Shown: positions 1 to 9,089, numbered from the stretch's first letter. The stretch is DNA of 30,642 nucleotides from Thermoanaerobacterales bacterium (GCA_017577565.1 PKRH01000029.1:1-30642), one strand, 5' to 3'. The notes: generated by a model not told the origin, from the letters alone. Numbers and translations are program-made.

Positions 1-75
1 ATCAATCATGATTAGATATGACTCAGCCGACCGATCGGTTCACTTCTCTATTAGACGGCAGCGACAGATTTGTAA
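1..75. other. AT-rich segment at window edge, unlike the rest
   Basis: These bases are clearly AT-richer than anything else in the window and carry stops in the rho frame, the last a TAA at 73-75. They include two short palindromes, AATCATGATT (5-14) and ACCGATCGGT (about 29-38). The Arg-rich linker of Rho begins immediately after, without a start codon. The segment may be a chimeric contig end produced where assembly failed in the very GC-rich repeat that follows, or a true insertion. A frame-3 reading from ATG 18 is open but does not resemble a Rho N-terminus. Confidence 0.5.
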
Positions 76-1329
76 AAGGGACGGGCCCCCGGGGCCCGGG
101 CGCCGGGAAGCCGCCGCCGGCGCCGACGGGGCCGGCGGGGCAAGGACGACCAGTCGCAGGCCAAGGAGTACGCAGGCGAGCCCGCCGAGGTCGAGGGCCT
201 CCTCGACCTGCGCGAGGAGGGCTACGGCTTCCTGCGGGTGCACGGCTACCTGCCCTCCAAGGACGACGTCTACGTGTCGGTGAAGCAGGTCCGGCAGTTC
301 GGCCTGCGCCGGGGCGACGTCGTGACCGGGGCCAGCCGGCCGGCGCTGCGCAACGAGAAGAACCCGGCGCTCATGCGCATCGACAAGGTCAACGGCCTCG
401 ACCCCGAGCAGGCCCGCAACCGCCGCCGGTTCGAGGACCTGACGCCGCTGTTCCCCGACGAGCGCCTGGCGCTGGAGACGGACGACGACCCGGGCAACAT
501 GACCGCCCGCATCGTCGACCTGATCGCGCCGATCGGGAAGGGCCAGCGGGGCCTCATCGTCTCGCCGCCCAAGGCGGGCAAGACCGCGATCGTCAAGCAG
601 ATCGCCCGGTCGATCGAGACGAACAACCCCGAGGTCAAGCTCATGGTGCTGCTCGTCGACGAGCGGCCCGAAGAGGTGACCGACATGCGGCGGTGGCTCC
701 GCAACCCCGAGAGCGAGGTCATCGCCTCGACCTTCGACCGGCCGGCCGAGGAGCACATCCAGGTGGCCGAGCTGACCATCGAGCGCGCCAAGCGCATGGT
801 CGAGGACGGGCGGGACGTCTGCATCATCCTCGACGGCATCACCCGGCTGGCCCGGGCCTACAACCTGGCCGCGCCCGGCACCGGGCGGATCATGTCCGGC
901 GGCGTCGACTCCGGGGCCCTCTACCCGCCGAAGCGGTTCTTCGGCGCCGCCCGCAACCTCGAGGAGGGCGGCTCGCTCACCATCCTCGCCACCGCCCTGG
1001 TCGAGACCGGCTCGAAGATGGACGAGGTCATCTTCGAGGAGTTCAAGGGCACCGGGAACATGGAGCTGCGGCTCGACCGGCGCCTCGCCGAGCGGCGGAT
1101 CTACCCGGCCATCGACGTCGAGGCCAGCTCGACCCGCCACGAGGAGCTGCTGTTCCCGCCCGACCAGCTGAAGCTCGTGTGGGCGCTGCGCCGGGTGCTG
1201 TCCGGGCTGTCGTCCGCCGAGGGCGGCAACGCCGCCGCGCTCGAGATGCTGATCGAGCGCATGCGGACGTTCCGGACCAACGCCGAGTTCCTCGACGAGG
1301 TCGCCCGCAACCGCTTGGCGGCCGTGTGA
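76..1329 (+). CDS. rho: Transcription termination factor Rho, 5'-truncated
   Basis: Rho is a hexameric RNA-dependent ATPase/helicase that ends transcription of untranslated RNA. The visible part starts in an Arg-rich linker typical of actinobacterial Rho, followed by the cold-shock-like RNA-binding domain (EGYGFLR, then DDVYVS) and the RecA-like motor. The motor shows Walker A (PPKAGKT), the LVDERPEEV segment, Walker B (CIILDGITRLARAYN), the Q-loop region (SGGVDSGALYPPKRFFGAARN) split by no stop, and the C-terminal EEFKGTGNMEL and RRLAERRIYPAID segments. There is no ATG, GTG or TTG in frame between the TAA at 73-75 and the GTG at 238, and starting at 238 would break the RNA-binding domain. 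The true start and N-terminal domain are therefore missing. It heads the rho-rpmE-prfA cluster common in Actinobacteria. Confidence 0.95.
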   Translation, partial: KGRAPGARAPGSRRRRRRGRRGKDDQSQAKEYAGEPAEVEGLLDLREEGYGFLRVHGYLPSKDDVYVSVKQVRQFGLRRGDVVTGASRPALRNEKNPALMRIDKVNGLDPEQARNRRRFEDLTPLFPDERLALETDDDPGNMTARIVDLIAPIGKGQRGLIVSPPKAGKTAIVKQIARSIETNNPEVKLMVLLVDERPEEVTDMRRWLRNPESEVIASTFDRPAEEHIQVAELTIERAKRMVEDGRDVCIILDGITRLARAYNLAAPGTGRIMSGGVDSGALYPPKRFFGAARNLEEGGSLTILATALVETGSKMDEVIFEEFKGTGNMELRLDRRLAERRIYPAIDVEASSTRHEELLFPPDQLKLVWALRRVLSGLSSAEGGNAAALEMLIERMRTFRTNAEFLDEVARNRLAAV

Positions 1330-1340
1330 CCGGGTCCCGG

Positions 1341-1346
1341 TAGACT
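1341..1346 (+). promoter_or_regulatory. Putative -10 box of rpmE (TAGACT)
   Basis: TAGACT fits the actinobacterial TANNNT -10 pattern and lies 32 bases before the rpmE ATG, which would give a short leader carrying the AGGAG ribosome site at about 1369-1373. No convincing -35 is present. A 13-base palindrome, ACCGGG-T-CCCGGT (1329-1341), spans the rho stop codon and touches this box; its one-base loop makes it a poor terminator. Confidence 0.4.
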
Positions 1347-1378
1347 GGCAGGTCCCTCTCTCCCGACCAGGAGTCCCG

Positions 1379-1591
1379 ATGAAGGCTGGAATCCACCCCG
1401 AGTACACCGAGACCCGCGTCGTGTGCTCGTGCGGCAACACGTTCGTCACCCGCTCGACGGCGAAGGGCGACCTGCGCGTCGAGCTGTGCAGCGAGTGCCA
1501 CCCCTTCTACACCGGCAAGCAGAAGCTGGTGGACACCGGCGGCCGCATCGACCGGTTCGAGCGCCGCTACGGCAAGCGCAAGAAGCAGTAG
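1379..1591 (+). CDS. rpmE: 50S ribosomal protein L31, zinc-binding form
   Basis: The 70-residue product is a complete L31. It begins MKAGIHPEY and ends in the basic GKRKKQ tail. Four cysteines, CSC near residue 17 and CSEC near residue 38, make the zinc site of the C+ form; the zinc-free paralogue used under zinc starvation lacks them. The ATG is preceded by a good ribosome site (CCAGGAGTCCCG). It lies 49 bases after rho, a pairing widely conserved in bacteria. The stop codon shares one base with the GTG of the next gene, so the two are probably co-translated. Confidence 0.98.
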   Translation: MKAGIHPEYTETRVVCSCGNTFVTRSTAKGDLRVELCSECHPFYTGKQKLVDTGGRIDRFERRYGKRKKQ

Positions 1592-2646
1592 TGGACGGCC
1601 CGCGGGCCGATCCCGACCGCAGGACCGCGCTCGAGCAGGCCCGCCTGCGTGGGCTCGTCGCCGGCCGCTGGGGTCGTGACCGCGAGCGGGAGGCCCTGAC
1701 CGCCGGCACCGCGGCCGCGCTCGTCGAGGACGGCCCCGACGGCCGGCGGGGCTGGGTGCTGGTCGACGAGGCCGCCGACCGGGCGCTCGGGCCGGCCATG
1801 GTGTGGGCCGAGCGCCACGGCCTCGACGAGCTGCACCTGCTCGTCGACGAGGGTGCCGGCACCGTGGCCCGCCACGCCTCGCACTTCGCCGACGGCCCGA
1901 CCGTGTGGCGCGTCGACGGCACGGCGGTGGAGCCCGCGCCGCCCGAGCCGCCGCCCCGGCCGGCGCCCGCGCCCGCCCCGCCCGAGCTCGTCGACCTGCT
2001 CATCGACGCCGGCCTCGAGGTCGTCGTCGAGGGCGGCATGGTGCGGGGCGAGGTCGACGGCCTCGAGGTGGCCCGCATCGTCCACGGGCGGACGACCGCC
2101 GGCGTGCCCATCGACGCGCCCCAGCTGGAGGTCGGCGTCGGCAAGGCCGACCGCGAGCTGACGGCCATGGTGCACGGGGAGCTGCCGCCGGCCGCCCAGC
2201 TCGAGCGGGTCGTGGCCATCGTGCGCGAGCACCGCCGGCCGGGCGCGCCCCGCCACCCGCTCAACCAGCTCGTCCCCGACCGCTGGCTGCGGGCCGTGCT
2301 CTGCCGGAACCCCGCCCTGGTCGGGCTGGCCTCGCTCCGCCCGGCCGAGACCACCCGGCCCCGGCCCAACCTGTCCGTGCGCGACCTGGCCGCCGCCGTC
2401 GGCGAGACCGACGACGGCCGCCGGGTCGTCGTCGTGTGCGCCGTCGGCATCGCGCTCGACCTCGTGCCGCTGGCGGCCGACACCCGGGCCGCCCTCGACG
2501 AGGCGGCCGGGGACGGCCGGCGCTCGGGGCTCGTCCTGGCGGTGCCGGCGCGCGACGACCACCCGACCGTCCGCCGGCTCGCGGCCCGGATGCACGACCC
2601 CGCCGACATCGTCGCCCTGGAGGGCGACTGGCGGGCCGCCGGCTGA
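1591..2646 (+). CDS. Conserved-context hypothetical protein, two domains
   Basis: I do not recognise this 351-residue protein. The GTG start overlaps the rpmE stop by one base (TAGTG), indicating co-expression. An N-terminal part (about 1-112) reads as an alternating alpha/beta domain with WVLVDEAADRALGPA and ELHLLVDEGAG segments, rather like acyltransferase or nuclease small domains, though no motif is decisive. A Pro/Ala linker (about 114-132) leads to a C-terminal domain (about 133-351) with ELVDLLIDAGLEVV, RWLRAVLCRNP and a hydrophobic RVVVVCAVGIALDLVPLAAD strand-helix unit. There is no signal peptide or membrane helix, so it is probably cytosolic. Its position between the L31 and RF1 genes suggests a link to translation, but that is context only. 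Confidence 0.8.
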   Translation: MDGPRADPDRRTALEQARLRGLVAGRWGRDREREALTAGTAAALVEDGPDGRRGWVLVDEAADRALGPAMVWAERHGLDELHLLVDEGAGTVARHASHFADGPTVWRVDGTAVEPAPPEPPPRPAPAPAPPELVDLLIDAGLEVVVEGGMVRGEVDGLEVARIVHGRTTAGVPIDAPQLEVGVGKADRELTAMVHGELPPAAQLERVVAIVREHRRPGAPRHPLNQLVPDRWLRAVLCRNPALVGLASLRPAETTRPRPNLSVRDLAAAVGETDDGRRVVVVCAVGIALDLVPLAADTRAALDEAAGDGRRSGLVLAVPARDDHPTVRRLAARMHDPADIVALEGDWRAAG

Positions 2647-2666
2647 CCGGTCCGCCGCCGCGCCGG

Positions 2667-2672
2667 TACCCT
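2667..2672 (+). promoter_or_regulatory. Putative leaderless promoter of prfA (-10 TACCCT)
   Basis: TACCCT ends 8 bases before the prfA GTG, so transcription would begin at about the start codon. CTGACC at 2643-2648, with an 18-base spacer, is a plausible -35. No ribosome-binding sequence precedes the GTG, which agrees with a leaderless mRNA. Confidence 0.5.
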
Positions 2673-2680
2673 GCGACGTC

Positions 2681-3745
<1,065 letters not shown>

Positions 3746-3748
3746 GGC

Positions 3749-4672
3749 GTGGGCGCACCGGCCGACCGCACGGGGGCCGCGCCCGACCGGCCCGCCACCG
3801 CGCCCGAGGGCGGCGTGCGCACCTGGGGCGAGCTGCTGCGCGACGCCCGGGACCGCCTGGCGGCCGCGGGCGTCGACGACCCCGCCCAGGAGGCCCGGTG
3901 GCTGCTCGAGCGGGCCACGGGCCTGTCGCCGGCCGAGCTGACCGTCGCCCTCGACCGCCCCGCCACCGTCCGGGGCGCCACCCACCTGGCGTCCATGCTG
4001 GCCCGGCGGGAGGGCGGCGAGCCGCTGCAGTACGCGCTCGGCCGCTGGCAGTTCCGCACGCTCGACCTCTACCTCGACCGGCGGGTCCTCGTCCCCCGGC
4101 CCGAGACCGAGGTGCTCGCCGGCATGGCCGTCGACGAGTGCAAGCGGCTCGGCGCCCGGCTGGCCGTCGACCTCGGCACCGGCTCGGGCGCCATCGCCCT
4201 GTCGCTGGCCGTCGAGTGCCCCGGCCTCCAGGTGTGGGGGACCGACGTGTCCGACGAGGCGCTCGCCGTGGCCCGGGCCAACCTGGCCGGGCTCGGCCGG
4301 CCCGCCACCCGGGTGCGGCTGGCCGCCGGCTCGTGGTTCGACGCCCTGCCCGAGGAGCTGGCGGGCCGCGTCGACGTCATCGTGTCCAACCCGCCGTACG
4401 TGGCCGAGCACGAGGTGCCCGACCTGCCCGACGAGGTGCGCGAGTGGGAGCCCCGCACCGCGCTGGTGCCGGGGCCGACCGGGCTCGAGGCGGTCGAGCA
4501 CATCGTGGCCGAGGCGCCGCGCTGGCTCGCCCGGCCCGGGGCCCTGCTGCTCGAGATGGCGCCCCACCAGACGGCCCGGGCCCGGTCGCTGGCCCGGCGG
4601 GCCGGGTTCCCCGTCGCCACCGTCTGGCCCGACCTGGCCGGCCGGGACCGGGTGCTGCTCGCCCGATGGTGA
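3749..4672 (+). CDS. prmC: Release factor glutamine N5-methyltransferase
   Basis: PrmC (HemK) uses S-adenosylmethionine to methylate the Gln of the GGQ motif in RF1 and RF2. The 307-residue protein has a helical N-terminal substrate domain (about 25-120, ending RRVLVPRPETE), the SAM-binding DLGTGSG at 141-147 and the catalytic NPPY at 214-217. About 20 Ala/Pro-rich residues precede the first conserved segment (RTWGELLRDAR), so a slightly later start is possible, but GTG 3749 is well placed 3 bases after prfA. The end overlaps tsaC by 7 bases. The prfA-prmC-tsaC order is standard in Actinobacteria. Confidence 0.95.
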   Translation: MGAPADRTGAAPDRPATAPEGGVRTWGELLRDARDRLAAAGVDDPAQEARWLLERATGLSPAELTVALDRPATVRGATHLASMLARREGGEPLQYALGRWQFRTLDLYLDRRVLVPRPETEVLAGMAVDECKRLGARLAVDLGTGSGAIALSLAVECPGLQVWGTDVSDEALAVARANLAGLGRPATRVRLAAGSWFDALPEELAGRVDVIVSNPPYVAEHEVPDLPDEVREWEPRTALVPGPTGLEAVEHIVAEAPRWLARPGALLLEMAPHQTARARSLARRAGFPVATVWPDLAGRDRVLLARW

Positions 4673-5307
4673 CCACGCTCGCCCTGCCGCGCCCCGACGC
4701 CGCGCCGGCCGAGGTGGTCGAGCGCACCGTCGAGGTCCTGCGGGCGGGGGGCGTCGTCGTGCTGCCCACCGACACCGTCTACGGGCTCGCGGCCCTGCCG
4801 TCCGACGCCGCCGCCACCGCCCGGCTCTTCGACCTGAAGGGCCGGGGGCGGGACGTGCCGATCGCCGTGCTGTGCGCGACGCCCGGCGACGCCCTCGCCC
4901 TGGCGGCGCCGGCGGCCGTCACCGACGAGGTCCGCCGCATCGCCGGGCGGCTGTGGCCGGGCCCGCTCACCCTGGTCCTGCCCCGGCGGCCGGGCCTGGG
5001 CTACGCGCTCGGCGCGCCCGAGGACACCATCGGCGTGCGCTGCCCCGACCACGCCTTCGTGCGGGCGGTGGCCGCCGCGGTCGGCCCGCTGGCCACGACG
5101 AGCGCCAACCCGCACGGGGCGCCGACCCCGGCGACGGCGGAGGAGGCGGCCGGGGCCCTCGGGCCCGTCGACCTCGTCGTCGACGGCGGCCGGTGCTCGG
5201 CACCCCCCTCGACGGTCGTCGACGCCACGGCGGTGCCGTGGCGGGTGCGGCGCGAGGGCCCGCTCTCGCTCGACGACGTGCGGGCGGCGGCGGCCGACCG
5301 CGTCTAG
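4666..5307 (+). CDS. tsaC: L-threonylcarbamoyladenylate synthase (TsaC/Sua5/YwlC)
   Basis: The enzyme makes threonylcarbamoyl-AMP from threonine, bicarbonate and ATP, the first step towards the t6A37 modification of ANN-decoding tRNAs. The 213-residue product is a YrdC-fold protein without the extra Sua5 C-terminal domain. It shows PTDTVYGLAALP near the N-terminus, the KGRGRDVPIAV nucleotide-binding segment, LWPGPLTLVL and the TTSANPHG (SxN) motif. The ATG at 4666 overlaps the prmC stop by 7 bases; GTG 4669 is an alternative one codon later. The other t6A enzymes (TsaB, D, E) are not in this window. Confidence 0.93.
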   Translation: MVTTLALPRPDAAPAEVVERTVEVLRAGGVVVLPTDTVYGLAALPSDAAATARLFDLKGRGRDVPIAVLCATPGDALALAAPAAVTDEVRRIAGRLWPGPLTLVLPRRPGLGYALGAPEDTIGVRCPDHAFVRAVAAAVGPLATTSANPHGAPTPATAEEAAGALGPVDLVVDGGRCSAPPSTVVDATAVPWRVRREGPLSLDDVRAAAADRV

Positions 5308-5360
5308 CGGTGCAGTCGGCACGCTGGGTGACATCGGCGGCAGGCGCCCGTCGGTGTGTC

Positions 5361-5366
5361 TACTGT
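5361..5366 (+). promoter_or_regulatory. Putative leaderless promoter (-10 TACTGT)
   Basis: TACTGT fits TANNNT and ends 9 bases before ATG 5376, with no ribosome site in between. The 68-base gap after tsaC holds nothing else recognisable. No clear -35 is seen. Confidence 0.4.
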
Positions 5367-5375
5367 CACGTCCGC

Positions 5376-6146
5376 ATGGGAACAGCGGCAGGGCTCCGCG
5401 CCCTCGTGACCGCCGCCCCCGGGGGCCTGCGCACCCTCCGGGGAGCCCTGACGACGTGGGTCCAGCGCGACCTCGTCGCCGCCGCGCACGCCCGGCGGCC
5501 GCCGCTCGCCCCGGGCAGCCCGCCCGGCGACGACGGCCCCGAGGTGCTGGCGTCCTGGTACGTCGTCGTGGCGCCGCCCGACCGGTGGCGGGTCGTCGGC
5601 CGCGGCCACCTGGCCGTCAGCGACGGCGAGCGCAGCTGGGTGGGCACGAGCACGCTGGTGACCGAGCGGCCGCCGACCCGGGCCTCCATCCACGACGGTG
5701 GCGTCGTCGGCACGTGCATCCACCCGGCCGCCCTCCTCGAGGGCCTGCTCCTCGGGGAGCCCGGCGAGGACGAGGTCGAGGGGCGGCCCTGCTGGGTCGT
5801 CGACGCCCGGCCGGCCGACCCGGCCGCGGCGCGCGGCGGACCGCAGGCCCTGCTGCACCGCGACCTCGCGGGCGTCGAGCACCGGCTGTGGTTCGACCGG
5901 GCGACCGGGATCCTGCTCCGGCACGAGGGCTACGCGGACGGCCGGGTGTGCTCGTGGCTGGCGCTGACCGACCTGGTGGTCGACGCGCCCGTCGACGTCG
6001 CCGAGTTCCGGCCGCCGCCCGGCGCGGTCGTGCGGTCCCACCACGAGCTGCTGCGCGACCACCTCGCGGGGATGGGCATCGATCCGGACACGGTCGACCT
6101 GGACGACCCGGTCCAGGTGCGCGCCGCCCTGCGCCAGGGCGCGTAG
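5376..6146 (+). CDS. Hypothetical protein, possible LolA/RseB-like fold
   Basis: This 256-residue protein is not recognised by family. After about 45 residues, the sequence reads as a run of beta-strands: ASWYVVVAPPDRWRVV, GERSWVGTSTLVTE, PCWVVDARPAD, HRLWFDRATGILLRHEGY and CSWLALTDLVVDAPVD, ending FRPPPGAVV. That order (membrane-lipid or lipoprotein carrier-like sheet, then 'wfD..tGlllr.e', then 'F.pP.g') resembles LolA, RseB/MucB and related carrier domains; this is inference. Unlike those families I see no signal peptide, so it would remain cytosolic unless the start is wrong. It opens the block that separates tsaC from wecA. Confidence 0.8.
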   Translation: MGTAAGLRALVTAAPGGLRTLRGALTTWVQRDLVAAAHARRPPLAPGSPPGDDGPEVLASWYVVVAPPDRWRVVGRGHLAVSDGERSWVGTSTLVTERPPTRASIHDGGVVGTCIHPAALLEGLLLGEPGEDEVEGRPCWVVDARPADPAAARGGPQALLHRDLAGVEHRLWFDRATGILLRHEGYADGRVCSWLALTDLVVDAPVDVAEFRPPPGAVVRSHHELLRDHLAGMGIDPDTVDLDDPVQVRAALRQGA

Positions 6147-6173
6147 GTGGCGCTCGCCCGGGCCCGGGCTCGT

Positions 6174-6179
6174 TACCAT
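6174..6179 (+). promoter_or_regulatory. Putative -10 box upstream of the CorC-like gene (TACCAT)
   Basis: TACCAT fits the TANNNT pattern and lies 56 bases before the GTG at 6236, leaving a leader with a GGGAG ribosome site. There is no obvious -35. Confidence 0.3.
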
Positions 6180-6235
6180 GGCCACCCCACCGTGAGACGT
6201 TCCTCGCACCCCCCATCCGACATCGGGAGCAGGCC

Positions 6236-7570
6236 GTGAGCGGCCCCTGGCCCCAGCTGGTGCTGGTGGCCGTGCTCGTGCTGCTCAACGCCGCGTTCGC
6301 GGGCACCGAGATGGCACTCGTGTCGCTGCGGGAAGGGCAGCTGCGGCAGCTCGAGCAGCGCTCGGCCACGGGTGCGCTGGTCGTGCGGCTGGCACGCGAC
6401 CCGAACAACTTCCTGGCCACCATCCAGATCGGCATCACGCTGGCCGGCTTCCTGGCCTCGGCGGCGGCCGCCGTGTCGCTCGCCGAGCCGCTGGAGGAGC
6501 CGCTGTCGTTCCTGGGCGACGTCGCCCGGCCGGGGTCGGTCGTCGTCGTGACGCTGCTGCTGTCGTACGTCACGCTCGTGTTCGGCGAGCTGGCGCCCAA
6601 GCGCATCGCCATGCAGCGGGCCGAGGGCTGGGCGCTCGTGGCCGCCCGACCGCTGTGGCTGCTGTCGACGGTCACCCGGCCGGTGGTCTGGCTGCTGTCC
6701 CGGTCGACCGACGTCGCCGTGCGGCTGATGGGCGGCGACCCGCACGTCCAGCGGGAGGCGATCACCGAGGCCGAGCTGCGCGAGATGGTCGGCCGGCAGT
6801 CGACCTTCACGCCCATGCAGCGGCTGATCCTCGACGGCGCGTTCGAGATCTCCGAGCGCACGCTGGACGAGGTCCTGCGCCCCCGCCCCGACGTGTTCGT
6901 GCTCCACAGCGACTGGCCGGCCTCGCGGGGCCTGCGGGAGCTGGTCGCGAGCGGGCACTCGCGGGCGCCGGTGGCCCACGACGGCAACCTCGACGACGTC
7001 GTCGGGGTCGTCCACCTGCGCGACCTGCTCGACCAGGGCGACCGCCCCGTCGCCGAGCTGGCGGGCGAGGTGCTCGCCTTCCCCGAGACGGCCGAGGCGC
7101 TCGACGTGCTGCACGAGATGCAGGTCAAGCGCCAGCAGCTCGCGCTCGTCGTCGACGAGCACGGCGCCGCCGCCGGCATCGTCACGATCGAGGACCTCCT
7201 CGAGGAGGTCGTCGGGGAGATCTACGACGAGAGCGACCGCGACGTCGTCGGCGTCCGCCGCGAGCCCGACGGCTCGCTCGTCCTCCCCGGCCGGTTCCCG
7301 GTCCACGACCTCGTCGACGTCGGCGTCCAGGGCATGCCCGAGGGGCCATACGCCACCGTGGCCGGCCTGGTGCTCGACCAGCTGGGCCGGGTGCCCGAGG
7401 CCCCGGGCGACCGGGTCACCGTCGCCGGCCGCACGATCGAGGTGCTCGCCGTCGACGGCCGGGCCATCACCGAGGTCCGCATCCGGCCGCCGGCCGGGCG
7501 CCCCGGCACCGCCGCCGCGCCGGACGGGGGCGCCACCGACGGCCACGGCGTCGCGCCCGCGGCCGGCTGA
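6236..7570 (+). CDS. CNNM/CorC (HlyC/CorC) family membrane protein
   Basis: The 444-residue protein has the full family layout: an N-terminal DUF21/CNNM membrane domain (about 1-190) with helices near LVLVAVLVLLNAAFAGTEMA, TIQIGITLAGFLASAAAA and VVVTLLLSYVTLVFGELAPK, then two CBS domains (about 200-335, including HSRAPVA and LALVVDEHGAAAGIVTIED), and a CorC/HlyC C-terminal domain (about 345-425). Members are Mg/Co resistance or Mg transport proteins gated by nucleotide-binding CBS domains; several are mislabelled hemolysins. The GTG at 6236 is chosen because GGGAG lies 7 bases upstream and the first membrane helix starts at once. The last ~25 residues are a low-complexity Gly/Ala tail. Confidence 0.93.
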   Translation: MSGPWPQLVLVAVLVLLNAAFAGTEMALVSLREGQLRQLEQRSATGALVVRLARDPNNFLATIQIGITLAGFLASAAAAVSLAEPLEEPLSFLGDVARPGSVVVVTLLLSYVTLVFGELAPKRIAMQRAEGWALVAARPLWLLSTVTRPVVWLLSRSTDVAVRLMGGDPHVQREAITEAELREMVGRQSTFTPMQRLILDGAFEISERTLDEVLRPRPDVFVLHSDWPASRGLRELVASGHSRAPVAHDGNLDDVVGVVHLRDLLDQGDRPVAELAGEVLAFPETAEALDVLHEMQVKRQQLALVVDEHGAAAGIVTIEDLLEEVVGEIYDESDRDVVGVRREPDGSLVLPGRFPVHDLVDVGVQGMPEGPYATVAGLVLDQLGRVPEAPGDRVTVAGRTIEVLAVDGRAITEVRIRPPAGRPGTAAAPDGGATDGHGVAPAAG

Positions 7571-7592
7571 GCGGCGGCATCCTGGGGGGTCG

Positions 7593-9026
7593 ATGGCAGC
7601 TGCGGGGATCGGTGACGTTCTCATCGACCGCTACGAGCTCCTGGCCGAGCTGGGCCGGGGCCGGTCGGTCGTCTACAGGGCCCGCGACCACCGCCTCGGG
7701 CGCGAGGTCGCGATCAAGAAGGTCGAGGTGGGCCCGGTCGCCGACGCCCCCGACTCGGAGCAGAACCTGGCGCGGGCCCGCCGCGAGGCCCGGGCCACGG
7801 CCCGCATCACCTCGCCGAACGTCGTCGCGGTCTACGACGTCATCGAGCAGGACGCGGCGCTGTGGCTGATCATGGAGCTCGTCCGGGCGCCCAGCCTCGC
7901 GGCCATCGTCGCGGAGCGGGGCCCGCTGGACGAGCCGCTCGCCGCCGCGATCGGCCTCGGCGTCCTCGACGCCCTGGTAGCCGCGCACGCCCAGGGCATC
8001 GTCCACCGCGACGTCAAGCCCTCGAACGTGCTGGTCGAGCTCGACCCCACCGGGGCCGACGAGGTGCCGCCGGACATCCGGCCCGAGCCCCTCGTCAAGC
8101 TGGCCGACTTCGGCGTCGCCGCGCTGCGGGACGAGACGACCCAGACCGCCCCCGGCGCGGTCATCGGCTCGCCGTCGTACATGTCGCCCGAGCAGGCGAG
8201 CGGGAAGCCGGTGGGCCCCGCGTCGGACATGTGGGGCCTCGGCGCCCTGCTCTACTTCGCCGTCGAGGGCGAGCCCCCGTTCGACGCCGGCTCGGCGATC
8301 GCCACCGCCACCGCGGTGGTGCACGAGCCGCCCCGCCCGCAGCAGCACCCGGGCCGGCTGAGCGAGATCATCGGCGCGCTGCTGACCAAGGACCCCGACG
8401 CCCGGCCGGACGCCGCCCGCGTGCGGGCGGCCCTGCAGGCCGTGGCGGGTGCGCCGGCCGACACCGGGGCGGTGGCCGCGGCGGCGGCCGCGGCCCCGGC
8501 CGCGCCGGCGGGCGGCGACGAGACGGTCGTGCTCCGCCGGGAGGCGCGCCCGGCGGTGGCCGCCCGGTTCGACCGGCTGCCGCCCGGGGCGCGGCGGGCG
8601 GCCCTGGCCGCCGCCCTCGCGGTCGTCGTGCTGCTCGTGCTGGGCGCGGCCCTCCTGCTGCCCGGTGACGGCGGCGAGCGCTCGCCGGAGGCCGACGTCG
8701 AGCGGCGCGACCGGGTGACGACCACGACCCTGCTCGACGGCAGCACGACGACGACGGTCGACGACGAGGACCTCTCGCCCCGCCGGCCGGCGACGACCGA
8801 GCCGGAGCGGCCGACGACGACCCGGGAGGAGCGCGAGCGGTCGCGGTCCCGGCCGACGACCACGGCTCCGCCCCGGACGACGACGACCGAGGAGCCGACC
8901 ACGACGACGACCGACGAGGACACGACGCCGACGACCGACGGGGACGGCACGCCCACGACCACCGAGGGCGACCCGCCCACGACCACCAGCACGCCGCCGT
9001 CGACGCCCCCGTCCACCGGCGCGTGA
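7593..9026 (+). CDS. Transmembrane Ser/Thr protein kinase, PknB-like, with Thr-rich outer tail
   Basis: The 477-residue protein has a eukaryotic-type kinase domain (about 14-285): catalytic Lys42 (VAIKK), Glu65, HRD at 138-140 (HRDVKPSN), DFG at 172-174 and SPE at 198-200. The activation loop contains several Thr. The glycine loop reads GRGRSVVY, so the third Gly is replaced by Ser. An Ala-rich juxtamembrane part leads to one membrane helix (about 336-357). Outside lie about 120 residues of Thr/Pro/acidic low-complexity sequence rather than PASTA or other sensor repeats, perhaps a glycosylated stalk. The ATG follows a GGGGGG ribosome site, 22 bases after the CorC-like gene. It probably signals from the cell surface; its substrates are unknown. 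Confidence 0.92.
   Translation: MAAAGIGDVLIDRYELLAELGRGRSVVYRARDHRLGREVAIKKVEVGPVADAPDSEQNLARARREARATARITSPNVVAVYDVIEQDAALWLIMELVRAPSLAAIVAERGPLDEPLAAAIGLGVLDALVAAHAQGIVHRDVKPSNVLVELDPTGADEVPPDIRPEPLVKLADFGVAALRDETTQTAPGAVIGSPSYMSPEQASGKPVGPASDMWGLGALLYFAVEGEPPFDAGSAIATATAVVHEPPRPQQHPGRLSEIIGALLTKDPDARPDAARVRAALQAVAGAPADTGAVAAAAAAAPAAPAGGDETVVLRREARPAVAARFDRLPPGARRAALAAALAVVVLLVLGAALLLPGDGGERSPEADVERRDRVTTTTLLDGSTTTTVDDEDLSPRRPATTEPERPTTTREERERSRSRPTTTAPPRTTTTEEPTTTTTDEDTTPTTDGDGTPTTTEGDPPTTTSTPPSTPPSTGA
8720..9010 (+). repeat. Low-complexity ACG-rich tract encoding the Thr-rich tail
   Basis: ACG and ACC codons recur in clusters of three to five, giving TTTT and TTTTT runs separated by acidic or Pro residues. 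The run is in frame with the kinase gene and has no fixed repeat unit. Such tracts can change length by slippage. Confidence 0.7.
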
Positions 9027-9089
9027 CCACCGGGGGTCGCGGCGGGGCCCCGCGGGGTGGCGATGACGCACGCCGCCGCGGGCCACGGG

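Noticed and set aside
1329..1341. ACCGGG-T-CCCGGT palindrome at the rho stop as a terminator
   Set aside because: The one-base loop cannot form a full stem and no T-run follows. Short GC palindromes are expected by chance here.
40..1449. Long minus-strand open frame across rho, and many similar long frames elsewhere (for example 2261-4567, 17365-19896)
   Set aside because: In very GC-rich DNA, stops are rare in all frames. These products are low-complexity Arg/Gly/Ala/Pro sequences opposite genes with clear family motifs.
8720..9010. Repeated ACG/ACC clusters looking like a repeat array
   Set aside because: There is no constant unit or spacer, and the frame is that of the kinase tail. It is a coding low-complexity tract, not CRISPR.
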